This document shows, piece by piece, positions 16,036-23,932 of a DNA stretch of 64,000 nt. The position numbers and the translations under genes were made by a program. How positions within the stretch are numbered: the first letter of the stretch is position 1; the number at the start of each line of letters is the position of its first letter. The notes below the pieces were generated by a model that made no database searches, was not told the origin of the DNA, and saw only the letters and a list, made by a program, of their open reading frames with translations. The stretch comes from Paenibacillus sp. XY044 (GTDB taxonomy: Bacteria; Bacillota; Bacilli; Paenibacillales; Paenibacillaceae), in NCBI RefSeq assembly GCF_002257645.1, contig NZ_NQMO01000005.1:124001-188000 (forward strand), written 5' to 3'.

Positions 16036-16076
16036 AAAACCGCCATTCCCGGGGATCCCCGAGGAATGGCGGTTTT
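16036..16076 (+). terminator. Intrinsic terminator of the ECF sigma operon
   Basis: AAAACCGCCATTCC pairs with GGAATGGCGGTTTT around a CGGGGATCCCCG-type inner stem, with T-rich sequence after it. It also faces the ychF terminus, so it may act in both directions. Confidence 0.9.
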
Positions 16077-16132
16077 AGTTTTACGTTTACTATTAGCTCA
16101 CTCGCAATCCAAATCTGGCGCGATCGATTCGA

Positions 16133-17233
16133 TTAAACGTTGAAACGGAAATGCATCACGTCGCCGTCGGCAACGACGTAATCCTTGCCCTCCAGGCGAA
16201 GTTGGCCGCGTTCTTTCGCGGCGTTCATGGAACCGGCGGCCATAAGGTCGTCGTAGGAGACGACTTCGGCACGGATAAAGCCGCGCTCAAAATCGGTGTG
16301 GATAACGCCGGCAGCCTGCGGCGCCTTCGTTCCTTTGCGAATCGTCCACGCGCGCACTTCCTGCACGCCTGCTGTAAAGTACGTATACAAGCCGAGCAGG
16401 CGATAAGCCGCCTTGATCAGACGGTTCAGCCCGGACTCTTCCAGGCCGAGCTCTTCGAGGAACATTTCCTTGTCTTCCCCTTCCAGCTCGGCGATTTCAG
16501 CCTCAACCTTGGCGCTGATCGGAACGACTTCGGCGTTCTCGCCTGCCGCAAAGTCTTTGACCTGCTGCACGTACGGATTGCTGTCCGCGTCGGCTACGCC
16601 GTCCTCGCTGACATTGGCCGCGTACAGAACCGGCTTCAGGGTCAGCAGGTGCAGGTCGCGCACGATCACCTTCTCTTCGTCCGACAGCTCGACGCTGCGG
16701 GCCGGCTGATCGTTGTACAGTGCCTCCTTCAGGCGCTCCAGCACTTCAACTTCCTGGGCGTACTGCTTGTTGCCGCCCTTCATATTTTTGCGCGAACGGT
16801 CGATGCGCTTCTCCACGCTCTCCAGGTCGGCCAGGATCAGCTCCAGGTTGATGGTCTGAATGTCGCTGATCGGGTTGACCTTGCCGTCCACGTGCGTGAT
16901 GTTCTCGTCCTCAAAGCAGCGCACCACGTGCACGATCGCATCCACCTCACGGATATGGGCGAGGAACTTGTTGCCCAGCCCTTCCCCTTTGCTCGCGCCG
17001 CGGACCAAGCCGGCGATGTCGACGAACTCAAAGGCGGTCGGCACGGTTTTGTTCGGCTGCACCAGCTCGGTCAGCTTATCCAGGCGTTCGTCCGGAACTT
17101 CGACAACCCCGACGTTTGGATCAATCGTACAGAACGGATAGTTGGCGGATTCGGCGCCCGCCTGGGTAATTGCGTTAAACAACGTGGATTTGCCGACGTT
17201 CGGCAGTCCTACGATCCCTGCTTTCAAAGCCAT
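16133..17233 (-). CDS. ychF: Redox-regulated ribosome-associated ATPase YchF
   Basis: An Obg-related P-loop protein that prefers ATP. Residues 1-45 contain AGIVGLPNVGKSTLFNAIT and the switch, followed by G3 (DIAGLVRGASKGEGLG); the nucleotide-specificity motif is NVSE instead of NKxD, as in all YchF. The C-terminal TGS domain ends DVMHFRFNV. At 366 residues it has the usual length. The ATG at 17233 has AGGAG upstream. It is a single gene with its own promoter at 17290-17318 and converges on the sigma operon. Confidence 0.98.
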   Translation of the reverse strand: MALKAGIVGLPNVGKSTLFNAITQAGAESANYPFCTIDPNVGVVEVPDERLDKLTELVQPNKTVPTAFEFVDIAGLVRGASKGEGLGNKFLAHIREVDAIVHVVRCFEDENITHVDGKVNPISDIQTINLELILADLESVEKRIDRSRKNMKGGNKQYAQEVEVLERLKEALYNDQPARSVELSDEEKVIVRDLHLLTLKPVLYAANVSEDGVADADSNPYVQQVKDFAAGENAEVVPISAKVEAEIAELEGEDKEMFLEELGLEESGLNRLIKAAYRLLGLYTYFTAGVQEVRAWTIRKGTKAPQAAGVIHTDFERGFIRAEVVSYDDLMAAGSMNAAKERGQLRLEGKDYVVADGDVMHFRFNV

Positions 17234-17289
17234 TTATATGACAACTCCTATTTAGGTAATAGTTAAACAGACGTCTCTCAATCCTACCC

Positions 17290-17318
17290 ATTATATATTA
17301 GAACCCCCGGTGCGGCAA
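17290..17318 (-). promoter_or_regulatory. Sigma-A promoter of ychF
   Basis: TTGCCG (17318-17313) and TATAAT (17295-17290) with a 17-base spacer, about 57 bases before the ychF start. The rest of the gap, from here to the terminator at 17494, holds nothing that I can name. Confidence 0.75.
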
Positions 17319-17493
17319 GGATTTGACTTTACTATCGGTTGCCCGAACCGATTCGAAATTCCGCTGTGCTGCAGGGATGAACGGAACAAAGGAGCATAAA
17401 GAGCGTCAAGATCGTGTGTAACATGGAAAGGTAATAAGATGAACGGGAAGCAGCATAAAACAGAGCCTCTGAAGAAGATGATCAAGCGATCAC

Positions 17494-17518
17494 AAAAAAA
17501 GACCCGGATATTCCGGGC
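17494..17518 (-). terminator. Terminator of the ECF transporter operon
   Basis: Minus strand CCCGGAATATCCGGG followed by TCTTTTTTT, 18 bases past the ecfT stop. Confidence 0.85.
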
Positions 17519-17535
17519 CCATGGCTAGACCATCG

Positions 17536-18363
17536 CTAAAAAGGATACCAAAACCCTCTCAGCGCCTGCACCTTCAGCCAGATACCCACGGCAAGCAGCA
17601 GCACGCCGAGTACGGCCAACGTCCAGTCCAGCCCTTCCATCTCCTTGCCGCTGTACCAGGTACGCTTCTTCTGCGTGCCAAAGCCCCGCAGTTCCATCGC
17701 GTTGGTCACCGAATCGATCCGGTGCAGCGCCGACTGCAGCACGGGAACGACGACCGCCGCCAGATTGCGCAGACGCTGCGCCATGCTGCCGTCCTCCTTT
17801 GTAATCCCCATGCCGCGTGCCTGCATCGAGTTCAGCGTACCCCGGAATTCTTCCGTCAGGTCCGGAATATAGCGGAGGGCGATGCTGACGGCGTAGGCGA
17901 TTTTGTAAGGTACGCCGATCCGGTTCAAACTGCCGGCAAATGCACTCGGCTGCGTGGTGAAAATGCATAGGATCGTAATCGGCAGCAGCGTCAAATATTT
18001 GGCCGACAGCGTCAGCACGTAAAACAGCGTCTCCGCATTGATCGTGTTATAACCGAGCGGAATCAGCGGCGTATCCGTCCCTGTAAGCCGTGTGCCGAAG
18101 GTCGGCGTGATCAGCAGAATAAAGATGCCGTTCAGCACCGTGAAAATAATCATCAGCCAAAACAAAAACGCCATCTTTTTAAAAGGAACACCCGCCGTTA
18201 CGAGCAGCGCGATCCCGACACCCAGCATGGGCACAAACACCCGCAGGTCCAAAAACATGTACGTCATGACCGTCCAGGCCATAAACAGCACCAGCTTGAC
18301 CGCTCCGTCCAGCCGGTGAAACAGCGAGTTCCCCGTCACATAGAGGCTGCCCGTTCTATTCAT
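17536..18363 (-). CDS. ecfT: ECF transporter transmembrane component EcfT
   Basis: A 275-residue membrane scaffold that couples the ATPases to the substrate-binding S component in energy-coupling-factor vitamin or metal importers. Both Ala-Arg-Gly-type coupling motifs are present: SMQARGMG (the first) and AMELRGFG (the second), in cytosolic helices. There are about five membrane segments. The ATG at 18363 overlaps the stop of the ATPase gene by eight bases and has GAAGAAGGG upstream; a longer frame to 18408 begins with a basic stretch and is inside the ATPase. It is the last gene of the S-A-T operon. Confidence 0.92.
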   Translation of the reverse strand: MNRTGSLYVTGNSLFHRLDGAVKLVLFMAWTVMTYMFLDLRVFVPMLGVGIALLVTAGVPFKKMAFLFWLMIIFTVLNGIFILLITPTFGTRLTGTDTPLIPLGYNTINAETLFYVLTLSAKYLTLLPITILCIFTTQPSAFAGSLNRIGVPYKIAYAVSIALRYIPDLTEEFRGTLNSMQARGMGITKEDGSMAQRLRNLAAVVVPVLQSALHRIDSVTNAMELRGFGTQKKRTWYSGKEMEGLDWTLAVLGVLLLAVGIWLKVQALRGFWYPF

Positions 18364-20068
18364 GGCCCTTCTTCCCCTTCTTCTCTTCGTTGATAAAAGC
18401 CTGCACAAACCGCTCCGGCGCAGCCAGGCCGTTGGCTTTGGCGAAAAGGGACAGCGACGTCTCCTTCAAATGGGCGGGCTCCGTCACCTCCGGGCGGCTG
18501 AGCACCGAGGCGACCGTATCGGAGGCGAGGATCTCACCCCCGCTGAGCACCACGGCGCGCCGTGCGTACTCCAAGGCCAGATACATATCGTGCGTGATGA
18601 GCAGGAAACCGATGCCTTGTTCGGCCAATTGCTCGATAAAATCCATAAACTCCTGATAATGACGATAATCCTGACCGGCCGTGGGCTCATCCAAAATCAT
18701 CAGCTTCGGCTCCAGCACGAGAATCGAGGCGATGCTGAGCCGCTTCTTCTGGCCGTAGCTGAGCGCGGAAACGGGCCAGTTGCGGAATGGATACAGCCCG
18801 CAGGTCTGCAGGACGCTCGCGACCCGCTCCTTGATTTCATCGGCGGGCACGCCGCGGACCTTCAGTCCGAGGCCAACTTCGTCCGCGATCATATGCTGCG
18901 TGATCATCCGGTTCGGGTTCTGCATCACATAGCCGATCGATTCACCCCGGCGGCGGATCGACCACATGGCCATATCCTGGCCGGCATACGACATCGAGCC
19001 GGACTGCGGCTTCAAAATGCCTGTAATCAGCTGGGACAACGTCGATTTGCCTGCCCCGTTGTTCCCCAGGAGCGCAACGATTTCACCGGCGCCGATCTGA
19101 AGCGATACATCTTTGAGAACCTGGTGAGCGGGCTCGTACCCGAAAGTCAGCCCGCGTACGTCCAGCAGCGGTTCGGCAGGCCGTGACGGCGCCTCGGCAG
19201 CTGCTTGTTCGCTCCATCCATCCAGCCGCTCTCCAAGGCCGGAAATGCCCAAGGACTGCGGCCGGCTGAGGCCTTGTACGCCATCCAGGGACACGCCGGC
19301 GTACCGCAGCGCATCTACATACAGCGGCGGCCGCAAGCCGCAGCCGCGCAGCAGGCCAGTCGCCAGGATCTCGTCCGGTGTACCGACCGCCTCGATGCGC
19401 CCTTCTTTCATCAGGACGATCCGGTCGATTGGCTGCTGCAGCACGTCCTCCACCCGATGCTCGATGATGATGACCGTCTTGCCGCTCTGCCGGTGGATAT
19501 CGTCGATGAGCTGCATCGCTTTGCGCCCGCCCGCCGGATCGAGGTTGGCCAGCGGCTCGTCGAACAGCAGCACCTCCGCATCCGTCGACAGCACGCCGGC
19601 CAGGGACACGCTCTGCTTCTGTCCGCCCGACAGCTCGTAAGGGCTGTGGTCGATATAATCCAGCATGCCGACCTGCTCCAGGGAAGCGGCGGTTTCCCGC
19701 TTCATTTGCTCGCGGGGCATCGCTTTATTTTCCATGACAAACGCTACGTCCTCGGCCACGCTTAAGCCCACGAACTGGGAATCCTGGTCCTGCAGAATCG
19801 TCCCCACCGTGCGGCTCAGCTCGAAGATGCTCAGCTCGGAAGGATTCTTTCCGGCAATGCTCAGACTGCCGCTGATCTCCCCGCCGTAGGTAAAAGGAAT
19901 AAGCCCATTGATGCAATGGGCCAAGGTCGATTTGCCGGAGCCGCTGGGGCCGGCGATCCAGATCTTTTCTCCGGGATGAATGTCCAGCGTAATGTCCTTC
20001 AGCGTGGGCTCCGATTGATTTTTATACTTAAAACTGTATTGTTGAAACGAGATGATCGGCTGAATCAT
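18356..20068 (-). CDS. Fused double ATP-binding protein of an ECF transporter
   Basis: A 570-residue protein with two ABC ATPase domains in one chain, the YkoD-type fusion of EcfA1 and EcfA2. Domain 1 has Walker A GPSGSGKST, Q-loop TILQDQDSQ, signature LSGGQKQSV and Walker B LLFDEPLANLDP. Domain 2 begins near residue 295 with Walker A GNNGAGKST, signature LSYGQKKRL (S-Y-G, an allowed variant), and Walker B LMILDEPTAGQD. An Ala/Ser-rich linker of about 45 residues joins them. It powers uptake by the S component (20107-20667) with EcfT. ATG 20068 follows AGGAG. Confidence 0.95.
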   Translation of the reverse strand: MIQPIISFQQYSFKYKNQSEPTLKDITLDIHPGEKIWIAGPSGSGKSTLAHCINGLIPFTYGGEISGSLSIAGKNPSELSIFELSRTVGTILQDQDSQFVGLSVAEDVAFVMENKAMPREQMKRETAASLEQVGMLDYIDHSPYELSGGQKQSVSLAGVLSTDAEVLLFDEPLANLDPAGGRKAMQLIDDIHRQSGKTVIIIEHRVEDVLQQPIDRIVLMKEGRIEAVGTPDEILATGLLRGCGLRPPLYVDALRYAGVSLDGVQGLSRPQSLGISGLGERLDGWSEQAAAEAPSRPAEPLLDVRGLTFGYEPAHQVLKDVSLQIGAGEIVALLGNNGAGKSTLSQLITGILKPQSGSMSYAGQDMAMWSIRRRGESIGYVMQNPNRMITQHMIADEVGLGLKVRGVPADEIKERVASVLQTCGLYPFRNWPVSALSYGQKKRLSIASILVLEPKLMILDEPTAGQDYRHYQEFMDFIEQLAEQGIGFLLITHDMYLALEYARRAVVLSGGEILASDTVASVLSRPEVTEPAHLKETSLSLFAKANGLAAPERFVQAFINEEKKGKKGHE

Positions 20069-20106
20069 GGCGTAAATCTCCTATCCTTTGGTGCTCTGCC
20101 AAGCAC

Positions 20107-20667
20107 CTACTCGTTGACGCTCAAATTGCTGACTTTGGCGTTTCTGCGGGCGAATCCGATCACCGCCGGAACCCCGAGCACCAAAAAGACGACGATATTC
20201 GAAATCGAAGCGGCCGTGACCTGCACCAGCAGCTTATCCGCCGGCTCTCCCATAAACGTAATGTCAAACCACCCCGAAAAGAGCAGCGACAGAATGATAC
20301 CGACGACGCCGTACACGATGAACAGGCCGATATGTTTCCCTTTGTATGTACCGTTTTGCGGATCAAATCCTTTGGATAAGTAAATGAGTCCCATAAATGC
20401 GGCCGTAATCCCGGAACCGAGCGCCCAGCCCCACCATACCGTACCGCTGGTGAGCAGGTCGTTCAGTACGTGGCCGATCAGTCCTGCGATAAACCCGACC
20501 ACCGGGCCGAACAGGGCACCAAAAATCGCCAGCAGCGCAATCGCCGGACGCAGCGAGGTATCGGGTCCCACGGGAATTCCAATAAAGCTGGTGGCTCCAT
20601 AGAGGGCCGCACCGATGCCTATCGTCACCACTGTTCTTGTGTTTAACTGAAAAATGGATTTCTTCAA
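20107..20667 (-). CDS. ECF transporter S component, UPF0397 family
   Basis: A 186-residue, six-helix substrate-binding membrane protein. It contains VVTIGIGAALYGATSFIGIP near the start and the UPF0397 hallmark FGPVVGFIAGLIGHVLNDLL followed by WWGWALGSGI. The family is often labelled riboflavin-type, but the substrate is not proven. I chose the TTG at 20667 (LKKSIFQ) because AAGGTGA sits six bases upstream. The ATG at 20715 has no ribosome site, and a small hairpin (ATGTTC/GAACAT) covers it. No vitamin riboswitch was seen upstream. It is the first gene of the S-A-T operon. Confidence 0.88.
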   Translation of the reverse strand: MKKSIFQLNTRTVVTIGIGAALYGATSFIGIPVGPDTSLRPAIALLAIFGALFGPVVGFIAGLIGHVLNDLLTSGTVWWGWALGSGITAAFMGLIYLSKGFDPQNGTYKGKHIGLFIVYGVVGIILSLLFSGWFDITFMGEPADKLLVQVTAASISNIVVFLVLGVPAVIGFARRNAKVSNLSVNE

Positions 20668-20851
20668 AGCAGAGTCACCTTCCCCTTTAAAATTCAACAA
20701 CCTTCCATGTTCCAAAGACGAACATTTCGCGTTATTTGTACTCTTAATATAAGGTCAGGCAGAAACGAAGGCAAAACTTTTTTTGGTAAATATTATATAA
20801 AATTTTTGGATCGATCGCCTCAAAGAACGCGGAAACAACCGTGATGTCAGC

Positions 20852-20887
20852 AAAAAAGGCCCATTTTCCTTATTGGAAATTAGGCCC
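20852..20887 (-). terminator. Intrinsic terminator of fni
   Basis: The minus strand reads GGGCCTAATTTCC, AATAA loop, GGAAAATGGGCC, then TTTTTT. It separates fni from the ECF transporter. Confidence 0.82.
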
Positions 20888-20957
20888 TTGGTTGATTGTT
20901 TGCTTTTTGGCATCAACATCGCTGAAAACGAGCGGCGTTTCCGGTCAAACATGTAGA

Positions 20958-22025
20958 TCACGCCCGGGTCCGCACCAGCCGGCGCGTGCCCTTCAGCGCG
21001 GCGATGTCCGCCGCGCCAATGCCGAACATCGCGGTGCGCAGCTCGAACTCGACCTGCGCCAGCGCCTCGTCCAGCGCCTGCTCGGACGAGACGGCCGGGC
21101 CGAGCAGGCTGCGGCCAAAGCCCGCGAGATCGGCGCCGAGCGCCAGCGCCTTGGCGGCGTCCACGCCGCCCTGCAGCCCGCCGCTGCCGATCAGCCCTCC
21201 GTGCGGGGACACCTCCCGCACTTCGGCAATACACTCCGCGGTCGGGATGCCCCAGCCCGCGAACGCCTCCGCCGCCCGGCGCCGCACCGCGTCCTGGCTG
21301 CGGAACTTCTCGACCTGGCTCCAGGAGGTCCCCCCGGCGCCAGCCACATCGACGAAGGCCACGCCGGCATCGTACAGCCGCGCCGCCGTGTCCCCGTCGA
21401 TGCCCCAGCCGACCTCCTTGACGCCGACCGGCACGGTCAGCCGGCGGCATACCTCACCGATCCGGGTCAGCAGCCCGCTGAAATTCGTGTTCCCCTCCGG
21501 CTGGAACACCTCCTGCAAGCCGTTCAGGTGCAGCACGAGCATGTCCGCTCCGGCGATATCGACGGCCCTTTGGCACTGCTCCACGCCGAAGCCGTAGTTC
21601 AGCTGGACGGCGCCCAGATTCGCGATCACCGGAATCGTCGGTGCATGCGCGCGCACATGGAAGGTCGGTGCAAGCTCCTCCTTCTCCACCGCCGCGCGGA
21701 CCGAGCCGACCCCGAGCGCCCAGCCGCGCCTCTCGGCGACGGCTGCCAAGCGCGCGTTAATCGCGCCGGTCGCTTCGCTTCCGCCCGTCATGGAACTGAT
21801 CAGGAGCGGCGTCCGTAACGTCCGCCCAAGGAAGGAGGCTTCGAGGGAAATCTCCTCGAAACCGATCTCCGGCAGCGCACAGTGACGAAATCGGTATTGC
21901 TCCAGGCCGGAGGTTACGCCACTGCCCACATCCTCGCTCAAACACAGGCGCACGTGCTCGATTTTCCTTTCCCCTGTAGGTATTTCGGGCAGCAAAGACC
22001 CGTTTTCCGCTTCGTTTCCGTTCAT
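20958..22025 (-). CDS. fni: Type 2 isopentenyl-diphosphate delta-isomerase
   Basis: An FMN- and NADPH-dependent enzyme that interconverts isopentenyl and dimethylallyl diphosphate for isoprenoid synthesis. At 355 residues it has the normal length. It has the N-terminal RKIEHVRLCL block, LLISSMTGGSEATGAIN, and LVLHLNGLQEVFQPEGNTNF; the usual HLNxLQE motif here has Gly at x where Pro or Ala is common. VGVKEVGWGI and GLIGSGGLQGG (phosphate-binding Gly loop) are intact. The ATG at 22025 follows AAAGGGG. It is a single gene with its own promoter and terminator. The DNA of this gene is unusually GC-rich for the window. Confidence 0.96.
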   Translation of the reverse strand: MNGNEAENGSLLPEIPTGERKIEHVRLCLSEDVGSGVTSGLEQYRFRHCALPEIGFEEISLEASFLGRTLRTPLLISSMTGGSEATGAINARLAAVAERRGWALGVGSVRAAVEKEELAPTFHVRAHAPTIPVIANLGAVQLNYGFGVEQCQRAVDIAGADMLVLHLNGLQEVFQPEGNTNFSGLLTRIGEVCRRLTVPVGVKEVGWGIDGDTAARLYDAGVAFVDVAGAGGTSWSQVEKFRSQDAVRRRAAEAFAGWGIPTAECIAEVREVSPHGGLIGSGGLQGGVDAAKALALGADLAGFGRSLLGPAVSSEQALDEALAQVEFELRTAMFGIGAADIAALKGTRRLVRTRA

Positions 22026-22108
22026 CTGATGCGCCCCTTTCTTGGATATGCTGCGAACCCTGATAACATCGTAACCCTGTCATCACCGCACGTTTCTCTA
22101 AAAAAGGT

Positions 22109-22117
22109 ATTATACCA
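22109..22117 (-). promoter_or_regulatory. Extended -10 promoter of fni
   Basis: Minus strand TGGTATAAT, an extended -10, about 84 bases before the fni start; the -35 region is weak. Confidence 0.6.
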
Positions 22118-22271
22118 CAGAACCCCTGTTAAATTCGCCAATCTGCCTTAAACCGGGTCCATCATCCATCCTTCACACCATGATGATGCGCCATAGTCCT
22201 CCCCTCTCACGACCCGGTTCATGTGTGCTTTGCCGGTTGTCCGGCCGAAGCGTTCACTGAAGCCCGCAAAA

Positions 22272-22290
22272 AGTTTCCTTGGGGAAAATT
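22272..22290 (-). promoter_or_regulatory. MntR-like operator upstream of mntH
   Basis: Read on the minus strand, AATTTTCCCCAAGGAAACT matches the B. subtilis-type MntR box as I recall it (AATTTGCCTTAAGGAAACT) at 16 of 19 positions. It also has TTTCC/GGAAA dyad symmetry. It lies 102 bases before mntH, where manganese repression by MntR is expected. The rest of the 22118-22391 gap shows no other feature that I can name and no riboswitch. Confidence 0.65.
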
Positions 22291-22391
22291 TTTGAAGTAC
22301 ATGCAACTGCCCATGTGCTCTCCAATAGGATGTGATATCTGTTTAGACTCGATATAGACCCAAACAATGGTTTTTGAAAGGAGTGCTGCCC

Positions 22392-23741
22392 ATGAACGCA
22401 AGTGAAGAGAGCCGATTGGCAGCCGCGAGCGGCGGCTGGCGCAAAGGAGGAGGTTCGCCCAGCCTGCCTGAAGTCCATAAATCGATGAAGGTTCCTTTAA
22501 AGGGCAGCTTCTTCCGTAAAATGCTCGCCTTCGCGGGCCCCGGATACCTCATAGCCGTCGGGTACATGGATCCCGGCAACTGGGCCTCCGATTTGGCCGG
22601 CGGAGCCATGTTCAACTACTCTCTGCTGTCGGTCATCATGATTTCGAACCTGATGGCGATCCTGCTCCAGTCCCTGTCCGCCCGCCTTGGCATTGCTACG
22701 GGAAGGGATTTGGCCCAGGCATGCCGTGATCATTACAGCAAACCCGTCAGCATCGGGCTCTGGATATTGTGCGAGCTGGCGATTGCGGCCTGCGACCTGG
22801 CCGAAATCATCGGCTCGGCCATCGCGCTGCAGCTGCTGTTCGGCCTGCCACTGCTGGCCGGCGTTCTCATCACGTCCGTGGACGTCCTCCTCGTGCTGAT
22901 GCTGCAAAATAAAGGTTTTCGGCATATCGAAATTTTGGTCATTTCGTTTATCGCCGTCATCATCATGTGCTTCGGGGTCGAATTGTTTCTGTCCAAACCG
23001 GAGATGGGTGCGGTCATGGCCGGATTTGTTCCGACAACAGACATCGTGCAGAACCCGGAAATGCTCTACATCGCCCTGGCCATGCTCGGTGCGACCGTCA
23101 TGCCCCACAATCTGTATCTGCACTCCTCCATCGTGCAGACTCGCCGATACGACGAATCCATTGCCGGCAAGAAGTCAGCCATCCGTTTCGCTACCGTGGA
23201 TTCCACCGTTGCGCTCACCATCGCCCTGTTCGTCAATGCGGCCATTCTGATCCTCGCGGCGTCTGCCTTTTATTCGACAGGGCATACTGAAGTAGCAGAG
23301 ATTCAAGACGCCTACCAGCTGCTCACGCCGCTGCTCGGGACCGGTGCGGCCAGCGTCCTGTTCGCCGTAGCGCTGCTCGCTTCCGGCCAAAACTCGACGC
23401 TGACGGGAACCCTGGCCGGCCAGATCGTCATGGAAGGCTTTATGAACATCCGGCTGAAGCCATGGATCCGGCGCCTGATCACACGTCTGATCGCCATCGT
23501 TCCCGCCGTGATCGTGATCGGAATTTACGGGGAAGGCTCCACCGGCCGGCTGCTCATTTTCAGCCAGGTCATCCTGTCGCTTCAGCTGTCCTTTGCCGTG
23601 TTTCCACTGGTCAAATTCACTTCCGATCCCGCCAAAATGGGTCCCTTTATCGCACCGCGCTGGGTGCGGATACTCGCTTGGATTGTGGCAGCCGTCATCG
23701 CTGCGCTGAATATTTATCTGCTGTACGGCACTTTTTTCTAG
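22392..23741 (+). CDS. mntH: Nramp-family manganese transporter MntH
   Basis: A proton-coupled divalent metal importer, mainly Mn2+, with 11 membrane helices and 449 residues. Metal-site motifs are clear: YMDPGNWASDLAGG in helix 1 (Asp-Pro-Gly-Asn) and the helix-6 motif TVMPHNLYLHSS (Met-Pro-His). The transport signature GQNSTLTGTLAGQ is also present. The ATG at 22392 has AAGGAG upstream; an earlier in-frame ATG at 22374 overlaps that site. It is a single gene with an MntR-like operator and a terminator at 23843. It is the import counterpart of mntP at 3131. Confidence 0.96.
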   Translation: MNASEESRLAAASGGWRKGGGSPSLPEVHKSMKVPLKGSFFRKMLAFAGPGYLIAVGYMDPGNWASDLAGGAMFNYSLLSVIMISNLMAILLQSLSARLGIATGRDLAQACRDHYSKPVSIGLWILCELAIAACDLAEIIGSAIALQLLFGLPLLAGVLITSVDVLLVLMLQNKGFRHIEILVISFIAVIIMCFGVELFLSKPEMGAVMAGFVPTTDIVQNPEMLYIALAMLGATVMPHNLYLHSSIVQTRRYDESIAGKKSAIRFATVDSTVALTIALFVNAAILILAASAFYSTGHTEVAEIQDAYQLLTPLLGTGAASVLFAVALLASGQNSTLTGTLAGQIVMEGFMNIRLKPWIRRLITRLIAIVPAVIVIGIYGEGSTGRLLIFSQVILSLQLSFAVFPLVKFTSDPAKMGPFIAPRWVRILAWIVAAVIAALNIYLLYGTFF

Positions 23742-23842
23742 ATGACCGCGGACCGTCATTCCTATTGCGATATGAGAACGTTCCGCTGCTTCAAAATAGC
23801 CCTTTCGACGTTAATAGGTGGATAGACCGCTGAACGAAGCAA

Positions 23843-23893
23843 GGCAGGGTTCCAGACCGTGAGGCTCCCCCTCCAGAGAACCCTGCCGTTTAA
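23843..23893 (+). terminator. Intrinsic terminator after mntH
   Basis: GGCAGGGTTC (23843-23852) pairs with GAACCCTGCC (23878-23887), followed by GTTTAAA. The T-run is short, so it is of moderate strength. Confidence 0.72.
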
Positions 23894-23932
23894 ACCCAAT
23901 TACAGCGGACAAGCAAAGGAGGCGATGGTCCG

